Positions 29,915-38,584 of a stretch of DNA of 64,000 nt are shown here, piece after piece. The notes beneath the pieces were generated by a model. The model was not told where the DNA came from. It saw only the letters and a program-made list of their open reading frames with translations, and did not search any database. This DNA comes from VXYL01 sp963666465 (GTDB taxonomy: Bacteria > Pseudomonadota > Gammaproteobacteria > Pseudomonadales > Azotimanducaceae). The translations under genes and the position numbers were made by a program. The stretch spans positions 868,001 through 932,000 of the forward strand of contig OY762824.1 in assembly GCA_963666465.1 (NCBI GenBank), in the 5' to 3' direction. The stretch's first letter is position 1. Every line of letters starts with the position of its first letter.

Positions 29915-30030
29915 CTAGCAGCCTGTCGGACTCCGGACGGCGTAAGCTGGCCGAATGCCGACAGGGTGATGGGACGGCTTGGGCTGGGGCAAGAACCGTT
30001 GCCGAAAGGCAACGGTTCTTGTGGCGCTAG
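29915..30030 (-). repeat. Hairpin repeat family 2, reverse orientation, CTAG on both sides
   Basis: CTAG at 29915-29918 and at 30027-30030 flank the repeat. This is the copy with the clearest 4-bp flanks. It lies about 25 bp before the start of the next gene, and the intervening bases (CCGGCTGAAGGCTCC) are the tail of a family 1 repeat. Confidence 0.75.
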
Positions 30031-30054
30031 CCCTACCGGCTGAAGGCTCCCGTC

Positions 30055-31053
30055 ATGAAGCTCGGCGTACTCGATCAATCTCCCATTGCCCGCGGCGAAG
30101 ACGCCGCCCAGGCTCTGGCCAACACCGCTGCGCTGGCCCGCCGCTGCGACGAACTCGGCTATCACCGCTACTGGGTGGCCGAGCACCATGCCTCGGACTC
30201 CCTTGCGAGTTCCTCGCCGGAGATCCTCATCACCCGCCTCGCTGGCGAGACCAAGCGCATCCGCGTCGGTTCCGGCGGCGTCATGCTGTCGCACTATTCG
30301 CCGTTCAAGGTGGCCGAGAACTTTCGCCTGCTGGAAACGCTCTATCCCGGCCGGATCGATCTCGGCATCGGCCGCGCCCCGGGCAGCGACGGACTCACCG
30401 CAGCGGCCCTCGCCTACGGCAACACCCTCGGCATCGAGTACTACCCCGCCAAGGTCAAGGACATGGTCGCCTGGGTGACCGACAGCAAGCCGCTCACTCC
30501 GGCCTTCGCCAGGCTCAAGGTGACGCCCCGCCCAGCCACCGTGCCGGAAGTGTGGATGCTCGGTTCGAGCTTCGACAGCGCCGACTGTGCCGCCCGCTTC
30601 GGCCTTGCCTTCTCGTTCGCCCACTTCATCGCCCCGGAACCCACCGCGCGGGCGATGCAGCGCTATCGGGAGACGTTTCAGGCCGAGCACCTCGACGAGC
30701 CGCAGGCTTCCGTGGGCGTCTTCGCCATCGCCTGCGAGGACGAGGAGCAGGCGGAACTCTTCCTCAAGATTCGCGAACTGCAGCGCATCCGCCGCGACCA
30801 AGGCCGTCACGGCCCGCCACCCACGCCGGAAGAGGCCGCCTCCTACCCGTTCTCGGACGCGCAACTGGCCGCCGCGCGCACTCGCCGCTCGCGCCAGATC
30901 GTGGGCACGCCGGCGGTGGTGAAGTCCGAAATCGAGGCCCTCGCCAGCGAATGCAGCGCCGACGAGGTGATCGTCCTGACCATCACCCCAACCTTCGCCG
31001 ACCGATTGCGCTCCTACGAACTGCTCGCAGAAGCGTTTGGGCTGGGCAAGTAA
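30055..31053 (+). CDS. LLM-class flavin-dependent oxidoreductase (MsnO8-like)
   Basis: 332 residues. The opening LGVLDQSPIARGEDAAQAL, then RYWVAEHHASDSLASSSPEI, RIRVGSGGVMLSHYSPFKVAE and RIDLGIGRAPGSD are the signature of the MsnO8-type branch of bacterial luciferase-like monooxygenases. These use reduced FMN. The physiological substrate is unknown for most members. The start lies only 25 bp after a family 2 repeat, so the promoter must be within or upstream of the repeat. It converges with the Eis-like gene. Confidence 0.92.
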   Translation: MKLGVLDQSPIARGEDAAQALANTAALARRCDELGYHRYWVAEHHASDSLASSSPEILITRLAGETKRIRVGSGGVMLSHYSPFKVAENFRLLETLYPGRIDLGIGRAPGSDGLTAAALAYGNTLGIEYYPAKVKDMVAWVTDSKPLTPAFARLKVTPRPATVPEVWMLGSSFDSADCAARFGLAFSFAHFIAPEPTARAMQRYRETFQAEHLDEPQASVGVFAIACEDEEQAELFLKIRELQRIRRDQGRHGPPPTPEEAASYPFSDAQLAAARTRRSRQIVGTPAVVKSEIEALASECSADEVIVLTITPTFADRLRSYELLAEAFGLGK

Positions 31054-31107
31054 CCCTTGCAGGCTTCGGGGCGAACTCGTCCTGGAGCACCAGCGGATTG
31101 GTGACTG

Positions 31108-32343
31108 TCAGAAGTCCCATCCGACGTAGGGTGTTGGCAGGCGTAGTGTTCGGTCCAACGACCGCAGCAGGGCTTCGTCGCCGGCGAGGTCGTCGGTCAG
31201 GTTGAGGCTGGTGGCCGGGCGCACGCCCATCCACATGCGGCCAAAGGCCCCCACGGATGCCCTGAGCACGGCAAGGCCCGGCGCGTGGCCCTGCTCGGCG
31301 GCGGACGACTCGCCGAGGGTTACCGTGTAGTCGCCGGCGGTTCCCCGCCAGCCTTGCCGGCTGCCGAGGAAACCCTCCACGGGATCCGTGAGGGTCAGGT
31401 TGAAGCGCACCGTTTCGGCGTCCAGGTGCGTTTGCTCCAGACACTTCGACACGTCCAACATCCGCAGTTGCCACCAGGCATCTGCGCTTTGGTAGCTCTC
31501 GTGCTTCGAGCGTTCGGTCAGGCCACGGTTGCGGAACGGCTGGCGCAGGAGGTCCTGGAGCTGGATTTCCGGCGGCTCCTCCATCGCCACCGTCGAGATC
31601 TGGTCGCCCAACGCCGCAATCGTCGAGAGCAGTTCGAACAGCTGCTCGTCGTTCTGCCACGCCATCAAGGTGATTCGATAGGGGCCATGCTCGCCGGTGG
31701 CCTCGCCCCAGAAGAAGTGCGACAGCGCACCTCCCGCGCCGTCCTCGTAGCCGAGGCCGAACCATTCCTTCTCCGGCATCATCCCGAGTCGCTCCAGGCG
31801 CTCCGTCGTGGTTAGGTTCACGCCGCCGTGGCGCCGCCGCCGGCCGACCATCGCGCCATGCACATCGCGCCAGCGGCTGGGGCCCACGCGCACCGGCGGA
31901 CGCGTCATCTTCGGCACTTGCAGGGTCGCGGGATCGAAGCGGAAGTGGTTGACGTAGCTGCCGGTGCCGAAGCCGACTCGGTTGTAGAAGCCTTGCTCGA
32001 ACATGCCGAGTGCGGACACTGCAGCACCGGATTCCGCCTGTCGCGCCAACGTCTCGGCGGTGAGGTTCGCCGCTGCCCCCAACCGGCGCGCCACATGGCT
32101 GGTGGTGACCGCGGCAACGACGCCAAGCTCCAGGTCCGTCTCGCCATGCCGGATTTGCCCCGGCGTGGACATCACGGCGCATTCCGCCCGGCCATGCACC
32201 GGCAGGACGATGCAGTCCATCACGCGAATGAGCTCGCGGAACGCCTCTGTCTCGTCCTTGTCGTCGCCAATCCAGCCGCACTCGATCCAAGTGCGATGCA
32301 CCGCCTCGAAGTCGCGCTCTTCTTCGTAGTCAAGAATCTCCAT
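31108..32343 (-). CDS. Eis-like GNAT N-acetyltransferase with SCP2-type C-terminal domain
   Basis: 411 residues, the normal size for Eis proteins. Domain 1 is a GNAT fold with AVMSTPGQIRHGETDLELGVVAAVTTSHVARRLGAAANL (the acetyl-CoA loop sits in the second half). A second GNAT-like domain follows, then a sterol-carrier-like C-terminal domain with NLTLTDPVEGFLG. Eis enzymes acetylate amines, including aminoglycosides and proteins. Here the native role is open. It is a single gene, convergent with the LLM oxidoreductase gene at 31053 with only 54 bp between. It could not be used alone to infer drug resistance. Confidence 0.8.
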   Translation of the reverse strand: MEILDYEEERDFEAVHRTWIECGWIGDDKDETEAFRELIRVMDCIVLPVHGRAECAVMSTPGQIRHGETDLELGVVAAVTTSHVARRLGAAANLTAETLARQAESGAAVSALGMFEQGFYNRVGFGTGSYVNHFRFDPATLQVPKMTRPPVRVGPSRWRDVHGAMVGRRRRHGGVNLTTTERLERLGMMPEKEWFGLGYEDGAGGALSHFFWGEATGEHGPYRITLMAWQNDEQLFELLSTIAALGDQISTVAMEEPPEIQLQDLLRQPFRNRGLTERSKHESYQSADAWWQLRMLDVSKCLEQTHLDAETVRFNLTLTDPVEGFLGSRQGWRGTAGDYTVTLGESSAAEQGHAPGLAVLRASVGAFGRMWMGVRPATSLNLTDDLAGDEALLRSLDRTLRLPTPYVGWDF

Positions 32344-32414
32344 GTCGCGTCACCTTTCTTCGCGCCGTTCTCCCAGGGGAGGCATTCTGCCCTCCCAAGC
32401 CCGCCGCTGCGTAC

Positions 32415-32537
32415 ACCTTTGCTGGCCAGCAACTCCGCATAGACCGCCAGTCGCGCCGGCGTCAGCCGCCCGCGCCTCTGCGCGCAACGCTCTTCGGCGA
32501 GCCTCCGCCATTTCTCCGCGAGCGGCGCCGCCTTCGG
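32415..32537 (-). pseudogene. Fur/Zur-like N-terminal remnant
   Basis: About 41 codons read like the start of a ferric-uptake or zinc-uptake regulator: AEERCAQRRGRLTPARLAVY matches the conserved first helix and wing segment of Fur-family proteins. The rest of the gene is missing. The reading frame runs on into the Eis-like gene in another frame, and a GGAGG palindrome lies at the breakpoint (about 32376-32396). Probably a decayed gene; short, so not certain. Confidence 0.45.
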
Positions 32538-32645
32538 CGCTGGCCTAGCCACTCGATGCCACCCGGCAGTGCGACCGCAACCCATGGACAGCAGAGCGGC
32601 GTTCACCCTCCGTCAAAGAGCGCGGATCGGATATTGGGGATCTCC

Positions 32646-34835
32646 TCAAGCCCCGTATTTCGCCTTCGCCTCCCTCCGCCGCGCGTGAAGCACCGGCTCC
32701 GTGTAGCCGTTCGGCTGCTCCATGCCCTTGAAGACAAGATCGCAGGCCGCCTGGAAGGCCACGCTGTCGTCGAAGTTGGGCGCCATGTTGCGGTAGTTCT
32801 CGTCGCCCTCGTTCTGCCGGTCCACCACCGCCGCCATGCGTCGCATGGTCTCCCGCACCGAGTCTTCGCTGACGATGCCGTGGTGCAGCCAGTTGCAGAT
32901 GTGTTGGCTGGAAATGCGGCAGGTGGCGCGGTCTTCCATAAGCCCCACGTCGTTGATGTCCGGCACCTTGGAGCAGCCGATGCCCTGGTCGATCCAGCGC
33001 ACGACATAGCCAAGGATGCCTTGGGCGTTGTTGTCGAGTTCGCGGGAGATGTCCTCGGTGGAGAGGTTCTCCCCCGCCAAGAGCGGAATGGCGAGGATGT
33101 CGTCCACGCTGGCGCGGGCGCGGGCGGCAAGTTCCTGCTGCCTTCCGGCCACGCTCACCTCGTGGTAGTGCAGGGCATGAAGCGTTGCCGCAGTCGGCGA
33201 CGGCACCCAGGCGCAGTCCGCCCCGGCGGTGGGGTGGTTGGCCTTGGTGTTCAGCATCTCCAGCATCTCGTCGGGCTTGGGCCACATGCCCTTGCCGATC
33301 TGTGCCTTGCCGGGGAAGCCGGTGGCAAGGCCGGCATCCACGTTGGCGTCCTCGTAGGCGAGAATCCAGCGCTCCTGCTTCATGGGTTCCTTGCGCACCA
33401 TGGCGCCGGCACGCATGGAGGTGTGGATTTCGTCGCCGGTGCGATCGAGAAAGCCCGTGTTGATGAAGACGATGCGCGCCGCCGCGGCGCGGATGCACTC
33501 GCGCAGGTTGAGGCTGGTGCGGCGCTCCTCGTCCATCACGCCCACCTTGAGGGTGTTGCGGGCAAGGCCCAGCACGTCCTCCACCCGCTCAAAAAGCTCG
33601 CAGGTGAAAGCCGTCTCCTCCGCCCCGTGCATCTTCGGCTTGACGATATAGACGCTGCCGGCACGGCTGTTGCGGTGGCTGCCAAGCCCCTTCAGATCAT
33701 GCACGGCGCAGAGGCTCGTCACCACCGCATCCATGATGCCCTCGAACACCTCGTTGCCGTCTTGGTCAAGGATGGCGTCGCTGGTCATCAGATGGCCGAC
33801 ATTGCGCACCAGCAGCAGGCTGCGCCCGGGCAGCGTCAGCTTGCTGCCATCGGCGGCGGTGAACTCGCGGTCGCCCATCAGAACCCGATGCACCGTCTCG
33901 CCACCCTTCTCGAAGGTTTCCGACAGGGTGCCGTTCATCAGCCCCAGCCAATTGCGATAGACGGCGGTCTTGTCGTCGGCATCCACCGCCGCCACCGAGT
34001 CTTCGCAATCCTGGATGGTGGTGACGGCGGATTCCATCACCACGTCCTTGACGCCAGCGTGGTGCGCCGCGCCTATGTCGTGCTCACGGTCGATCTGGAT
34101 GTCGATGTGCAGGCCGTTGTGGCGCAGCAGGACGGAAGTCGGCTCGCCCGGCGCCTCGCCAGCGAAGCCGGCGAACTGCGCTTCATCCGCGAGCCCCACG
34201 GCGCCCGCCGGCGTGTCGGCACGCAACGTGAAGCCATCGCCATCCGCCTCGATGCGATAGGCCGTCACGTCGGCATGGCTGGCGCCATCCAGAGGCGCGA
34301 CGGCATCGAGGGATTCGTCGGCGCGGGCGATCACCAGTTCGCCTCGCGCCGGGTTGTAGCTCGATCCCTTCTCGCGTCCGGGGGATTCGGGGATGATGTC
34401 GGTGCCGTAGTAGGCGTCGTAGAGGCTGCCCCAGCGGGCATTGGCGGCGTTGAGGGCGAAGCGGGCATTCATCACCGGCACCACGAGCTGGGGGCCGGCG
34501 GTCACGGCAATCTCCCGGTCCACGTTGGCCGTCTCGATCTCGAAGTCGCCGCCTTCCGGCGTCAGGTAGCCGATCTCGTGCAGAAACGCCTTGTAAGCCG
34601 CAGCGTCGTGGGTCTGGCCCCGGCGCTCGAGATGCCAAGCATCGATTTGCGCCTGCAGTTCGTCGCGCCTCGCCAGCAGGTCGCGATTCCTGGGCGAGAG
34701 GTCCTCGACGATGCTGGCGAATCCCGACCAAAACGCCAGGGCGCCAATGCCGGTGCCCGGCAGCGCCTCCCTCTCGATGAATTCGTCCAGAACCCGCGCC
34801 ACGGCCAATCCGCTGCGCTGCACCCGATCCGTCAT
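32646..34835 (-). CDS. glcB: Malate synthase G
   Basis: 729 residues, matching the monomeric G form (about 720-730). It condenses glyoxylate with acetyl-CoA to malate. Visible family blocks include AVTTIQDCEDSVAAVDADDK, RSLLLVRNVGHLMTSDAI, the KPKMHG segment with catalytic-site residues, FINTGFLDRTGDEIHTSM and the closing MEDRATCRISSQHICNWLHHG. No isocitrate lyase is in the window, so it may serve the glyoxylate shunt or glycolate use. The gene is divergent from the PhyH-HEAT gene, with 128 bp for both promoters. It is intact and in a single frame. Confidence 0.97.
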   Translation of the reverse strand: MTDRVQRSGLAVARVLDEFIEREALPGTGIGALAFWSGFASIVEDLSPRNRDLLARRDELQAQIDAWHLERRGQTHDAAAYKAFLHEIGYLTPEGGDFEIETANVDREIAVTAGPQLVVPVMNARFALNAANARWGSLYDAYYGTDIIPESPGREKGSSYNPARGELVIARADESLDAVAPLDGASHADVTAYRIEADGDGFTLRADTPAGAVGLADEAQFAGFAGEAPGEPTSVLLRHNGLHIDIQIDREHDIGAAHHAGVKDVVMESAVTTIQDCEDSVAAVDADDKTAVYRNWLGLMNGTLSETFEKGGETVHRVLMGDREFTAADGSKLTLPGRSLLLVRNVGHLMTSDAILDQDGNEVFEGIMDAVVTSLCAVHDLKGLGSHRNSRAGSVYIVKPKMHGAEETAFTCELFERVEDVLGLARNTLKVGVMDEERRTSLNLRECIRAAAARIVFINTGFLDRTGDEIHTSMRAGAMVRKEPMKQERWILAYEDANVDAGLATGFPGKAQIGKGMWPKPDEMLEMLNTKANHPTAGADCAWVPSPTAATLHALHYHEVSVAGRQQELAARARASVDDILAIPLLAGENLSTEDISRELDNNAQGILGYVVRWIDQGIGCSKVPDINDVGLMEDRATCRISSQHICNWLHHGIVSEDSVRETMRRMAAVVDRQNEGDENYRNMAPNFDDSVAFQAACDLVFKGMEQPNGYTEPVLHARRREAKAKYGA

Positions 34836-34963
34836 GTGTTCTCGTCCTTCTCCTGAAAGGTCGCCGTGCGGTGCCAGCGACGTAAGTGTGTATCGTAAGG
34901 CACGGCGTGGCCCTGCCGCGCGGCGCGTAGAATACGCCGCTTCTTGGCGCCAAACCGTCCTTC

Positions 34964-36864
34964 ATGCTATCGCCCGCGCCCGACACCGACAGCCTGATCG
35001 AGGATTTCGCCAGCCGTGGCCTGGTGGTGTTGGGCCCAGAGCAGCTCGGAATGGCACCGAATGTCCATGCCCGCATCTACGAGCAGGAACGGGCGGCATT
35101 CAACGCCAAGCGCTACATCACCACTTCCCTCATCCCCGACGTGCTCGACGTGCTGCGAGCACCCGGAGTCGTGGCGGCGTGCAATGCCCTCGTGGGCGAG
35201 AACTGGGCCATCGTGCCGTTCACCCACAACGCGCCGTTCGTCAGCGGCGTGCGCGACCAGCATTGGCACAAGGACGACAACGGTCCCTACAACGCCCGCA
35301 AGCATCGCCACCACCACGCCGTCCAGATCGAGATGCTCTACTACCCACAAGCGGTGGCCGAAGACATGGGCCCCACCGCCACGGTGCCGTATTCGCAATA
35401 CTGGACCTTCAACCACGAAGAGAACCACGACAACTTTGCCGGCGCCGACCACCTCGACTTCGCCTACCAATTGAGCGGCATGGAGAGTCAACCCATCAGC
35501 GGCCCACGCTCCCGCTACAGCGCCGAAGACATCGCCCAGCGCAGCACCGAACACGACGTGCGGATGCGAGAGGCGGTGGAAGCGCTCGAGTGGCCCCTGA
35601 ACCAGCCGTGGGAGGCCGCACCCCTTGAACCCGGCAGCATCGTCATCTACTCCCACAACCTCCTCCACCGCGGCAACCATCGTCGCGACGACTGGCGCAG
35701 ATGGAAGGAGAACCCGCGCTTCATGTGGCGCTTCTGGCTCTATCGCACCGTCGAGCCAAGAGGTGTGGCAAGGCCCTGGCGGCCGCCGGGCAAGGATGCC
35801 CTCACGGGACTCGACCGAGCCGACGCACCGGCGGACATGCGTGCCGTGTGGCGTCACCAGAGCCACTGGATGCGAACCGGAACTACGCCCCCAGCCATCG
35901 ACAACGACGAACTGTCGCCCAGGGAACTGGCGGTGCAGCTGCGGCAAAAGGGTGACCGGGCCGAACCCGCGCGCATTGGCGCTGCCTATCGCTTGGCGGC
36001 CGCCACCGACTCCGAGACGGCGGTGGAGTTCCTCGGAAACGCCCTGCGCGACGAACGCGAGAGCGTGCGCCGCGCCGCAGCCTACGGGCTCGCGGCACTC
36101 GGAACGCCGGCAACGGCCACGCTGCAGGGGGCCACGAAGTCCGACGCAAAGTGGGTGCGCAAGGCCGGTGCGTTCGGCCTCGGCAAAGCTGGTGCCTTGC
36201 GCCGCGATGTGTTGGATGCACTAACGGACACGCTGCTCCGAGACGCCTCGGTGTATGTGCGTTCCGTTGCCGCCGATGCCCTCGGCTGCTTCGGCCGCCG
36301 CGCCGTCGCCGCCGGAATCGGCACCGCACTCGTGCCACCGATCCTCGACGCCCTCATCGAGAGTCTGGGCAAGGAGCAGAACCGACTCGCCATGGACCGC
36401 GCCCAGGGCCGCAGCATCAAGCTGGTCCGTCCCACGACGACAGCGACGTCTGCGAAGGCATCGGCATCGACTATCAGGTTCCCCGCTACGCCCCGGTGCG
36501 CTCCGCGGTGCGCGAAAATGCACTGTGGGCCACGGTGATGCTCTGCTCCCACGGCCCCACCCCCTGTGGCCATGCCCTCGAACCTCTCATAGACACCCTC
36601 ACGGAAATCGTGCGCAAGGAACGCAACGTCTTCTGCGTCGGCTTCGCAATGGATGCTCTGGCACGCCTGGCCCACTTGCACCCCTCGCACGAGGAGCCTG
36701 CCGCTGTCGTCCAGCTCCGGGCGGAGCTGCCGGGCATCCTGGCCGCCTCCCCCATCATCTGCTGGGACGCCCTCGGTCGCGTCGGCCTCGCGCCCCCGGC
36801 ACCAAGCGACGCCCAGCGCACGCCGGAAGTCCCGTTCCTCAAGAAGGCCCGCGCCAATGCCTGA
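34964..36864 (+). CDS. PhyH dioxygenase fused to HEAT repeats, frameshifted near the C-terminus
   Basis: Residues about 1-270 form a PhyH-type Fe(II)/2-oxoglutarate oxygenase with HWHKDDNG (H-x-D), PTATVPYSQYW and the distal-His/Arg region HNLLHRGNHRR. From about residue 320 onward a series of HEAT-like repeats appears (AAYRLAAATDSETAVEFLG, VRRAAAYGLAALG, VRKAGAFGLGKAG, VRSVAADALGCFG). The first frame continues to a stop at 36538, but the HEAT pattern moves to another frame at about 36425-36436 (ENALWATVMLCSHG and onward) and ends at 36864. A one-base correction in GTCCGTCCCACG restores about 633 residues. The following RDD gene starts inside the last codons of the corrected frame, supporting it. 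Fusion of PhyH with HEAT repeats suggests a protein-protein docking role, by inference. Confidence 0.8.
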
Positions 36865-37327
36865 CGCGCCGCCCTCCGGCCAGGCCGATGCCCCGACCGG
36901 CTCAACGCCAGCAACCGCCGAGCCCATCGCCCCCCTGCGCTTCCGCCTCGCGGCAATGCTCTACGACGCCCTCATCGTCCTGGCGATGTGGATCTTCACC
37001 ATCGTCCTGCTCGTCACCGTCACCGGTGATGCGGTATTGGGCGCATGGCTGCAAAGCCTGCTGTTCCTTGAGCTCTACGCCTTCTTCACCCTCTCCTGGA
37101 CGCACCGCGGCCAGACCATCGGCATGCTCGCCTGGCGACTCGAACTCCGCACGGAGGCCCGTTTCACCCCCGCCAAGGCCCTACGCCGCTTTGTCGGCGC
37201 CCTCCTCTCGCTCCTGACGCTGGGCCTGGGCCACGCCTGGATGTGGTTCGACCCCCGCCACCGCACATGGCCAGACCGCCTCTCAGACAGCACGATAGTG
37301 CGACTGCCGCGAAGCAAGAGACGTTGA
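36857..37327 (+). CDS. RDD-family membrane protein
   Basis: 156 residues. A Pro/Ala-rich N-terminus precedes an RDD domain: RFRLAAMLYDALIVLAMW (first helix with the R-x6-D hallmark), a second helix LQSLLFLELYAFFTLSW, THRGQTIGMLAWRLEL and a third helix region ending in HRTWPDRLSDS. RDD proteins are small integral membrane proteins, some implicated in ion exchange. The ATG overlaps the end of the PhyH-HEAT frame by 8 bp, so the genes are translationally coupled. No partner function is evident. Confidence 0.9.
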   Translation: MPDAPPSGQADAPTGSTPATAEPIAPLRFRLAAMLYDALIVLAMWIFTIVLLVTVTGDAVLGAWLQSLLFLELYAFFTLSWTHRGQTIGMLAWRLELRTEARFTPAKALRRFVGALLSLLTLGLGHAWMWFDPRHRTWPDRLSDSTIVRLPRSKRR

Positions 37328-37462
37328 TGCAGGTTTCGCGGCATTCGCCGACCACGGCGCAATCGCTGCCGTCACCGAAACGCGCAATGAAGATGCCCCG
37401 CAAGGCTCTCGTCGATGATCGGTGCCTTGCGTTGCCATTCGCCCATCTTTCTTTGGGCGCCT

Positions 37463-38584
37463 TTAGGCTGCTCGCCGCACCAGCACAACTCCCACGAGCC
37501 AGCACGCCGCAATGGGGATGGCTACCGCGAGCCAGGGGGGAAAGTCCACCACCACCGCCATCGGGGCGAACAGTTCGCGCAGGTAGTTGAAGGCGAGGCC
37601 CCCGGCGATGCCTACCGACAGGCGCGCGCCCATGCTCACCTCGCGCAGGGGGCCGGCCACGAAGCCCAGCGCCAGCCAGACCAAGCCGAGCACGGCCAGC
37701 GGCTGCAGAACCTTGCTCCACCAAGCGACTCCGTGGCGCGACGAGTCGAGTCCTTCGCGTTCCATGTAGTCGATCTGGCGGGCGAGTTCCGCAACCGACA
37801 TCCGGCCCGGATCGAGCAGCGACTTCACGTTCAGCAGTTCCGGATCGGCGCGGGTGGGCCATTCGAGGGTGTCATAGACCCGCACGACCGTCCTGCCCGG
37901 AGCGGCGTCGAAGCGCGTCTCGCGCACGTCGTGCAGCAGCCAGCCAGCGGATTCGCCACCGTCTCGGGTGGCTTCCGAGCCGTCGCCAAGGAAGGTCGCG
38001 TAGGCGGCGCGGCGGCTGAAGACGAGGTCCCTGCCCTCATTGACGCGAAACTGCCGCACGCCCACGAGTCGGTCATCCCCGCCGTAGCCGTCGATGTAGG
38101 TGTAGAGCAGCCCCTCCCGATGCCAGCGCCCGAACGGCACATGGCCCTCGGCGGCGACCCCGGCACTGCGGGCCGCATTGAACTTCACGGCGGCCCCGGC
38201 CTCTTCCCCCTGCCCGGCGACGAATTCGCCAACCCACTGCCCCAGAGCAAGCAGGGCCGCCACCGGCAATGCCGCAGCCCCAAAGAGCCGAACCAGGGAC
38301 ACTCCGGCGGCCCGATACGCCGTCAGCTCGCCATGATTCGACAGCACACCGAGCCCGACGATGGCACCGATGAAGGCCGCATAGGGCACCAGTTCCACCA
38401 GCCGCCCAGGCGTCGTGTAGGCGATGTAAAGCAAGGCATGGAGCGGCGTATATCCCGGTGCCCGATCCTGCAGCTCGTCCACCAGCGTGAACAGCGTCAC
38501 TAGGGTGAGGAAGCAGGCGAGCGTCACCAGCACCGCCAGCAGCACGGTGCGGCCCACGTGGCGGTCCATGCCGCCGGCGATCAT
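37463..38584 (-). CDS. lptG: LptG-type LPS export permease
   Basis: 373 residues from the ATG at 38584. It has the LptF/LptG (YjgP/YjgQ) layout: two N-terminal membrane segments (LLAVLVTLACFLTLVTLFTLVDEL and further VELVPYAAFIGAIVGLGVLS), the conserved NHGELTAYRAAGVS, a periplasmic beta-jellyroll domain, and C-terminal helices. LptG works with LptF and LptB2 to pull lipopolysaccharide out of the inner membrane. Here no lptF is adjacent. Instead the gene starts in the stop codon (ATGA) of a half-size ABC exporter that itself follows another, so the three are translationally coupled. LptG assignment is firm at family level; its exact partner is open. Confidence 0.85.
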   Translation of the reverse strand: MIAGGMDRHVGRTVLLAVLVTLACFLTLVTLFTLVDELQDRAPGYTPLHALLYIAYTTPGRLVELVPYAAFIGAIVGLGVLSNHGELTAYRAAGVSLVRLFGAAALPVAALLALGQWVGEFVAGQGEEAGAAVKFNAARSAGVAAEGHVPFGRWHREGLLYTYIDGYGGDDRLVGVRQFRVNEGRDLVFSRRAAYATFLGDGSEATRDGGESAGWLLHDVRETRFDAAPGRTVVRVYDTLEWPTRADPELLNVKSLLDPGRMSVAELARQIDYMEREGLDSSRHGVAWWSKVLQPLAVLGLVWLALGFVAGPLREVSMGARLSVGIAGGLAFNYLRELFAPMAVVVDFPPWLAVAIPIAACWLVGVVLVRRAA

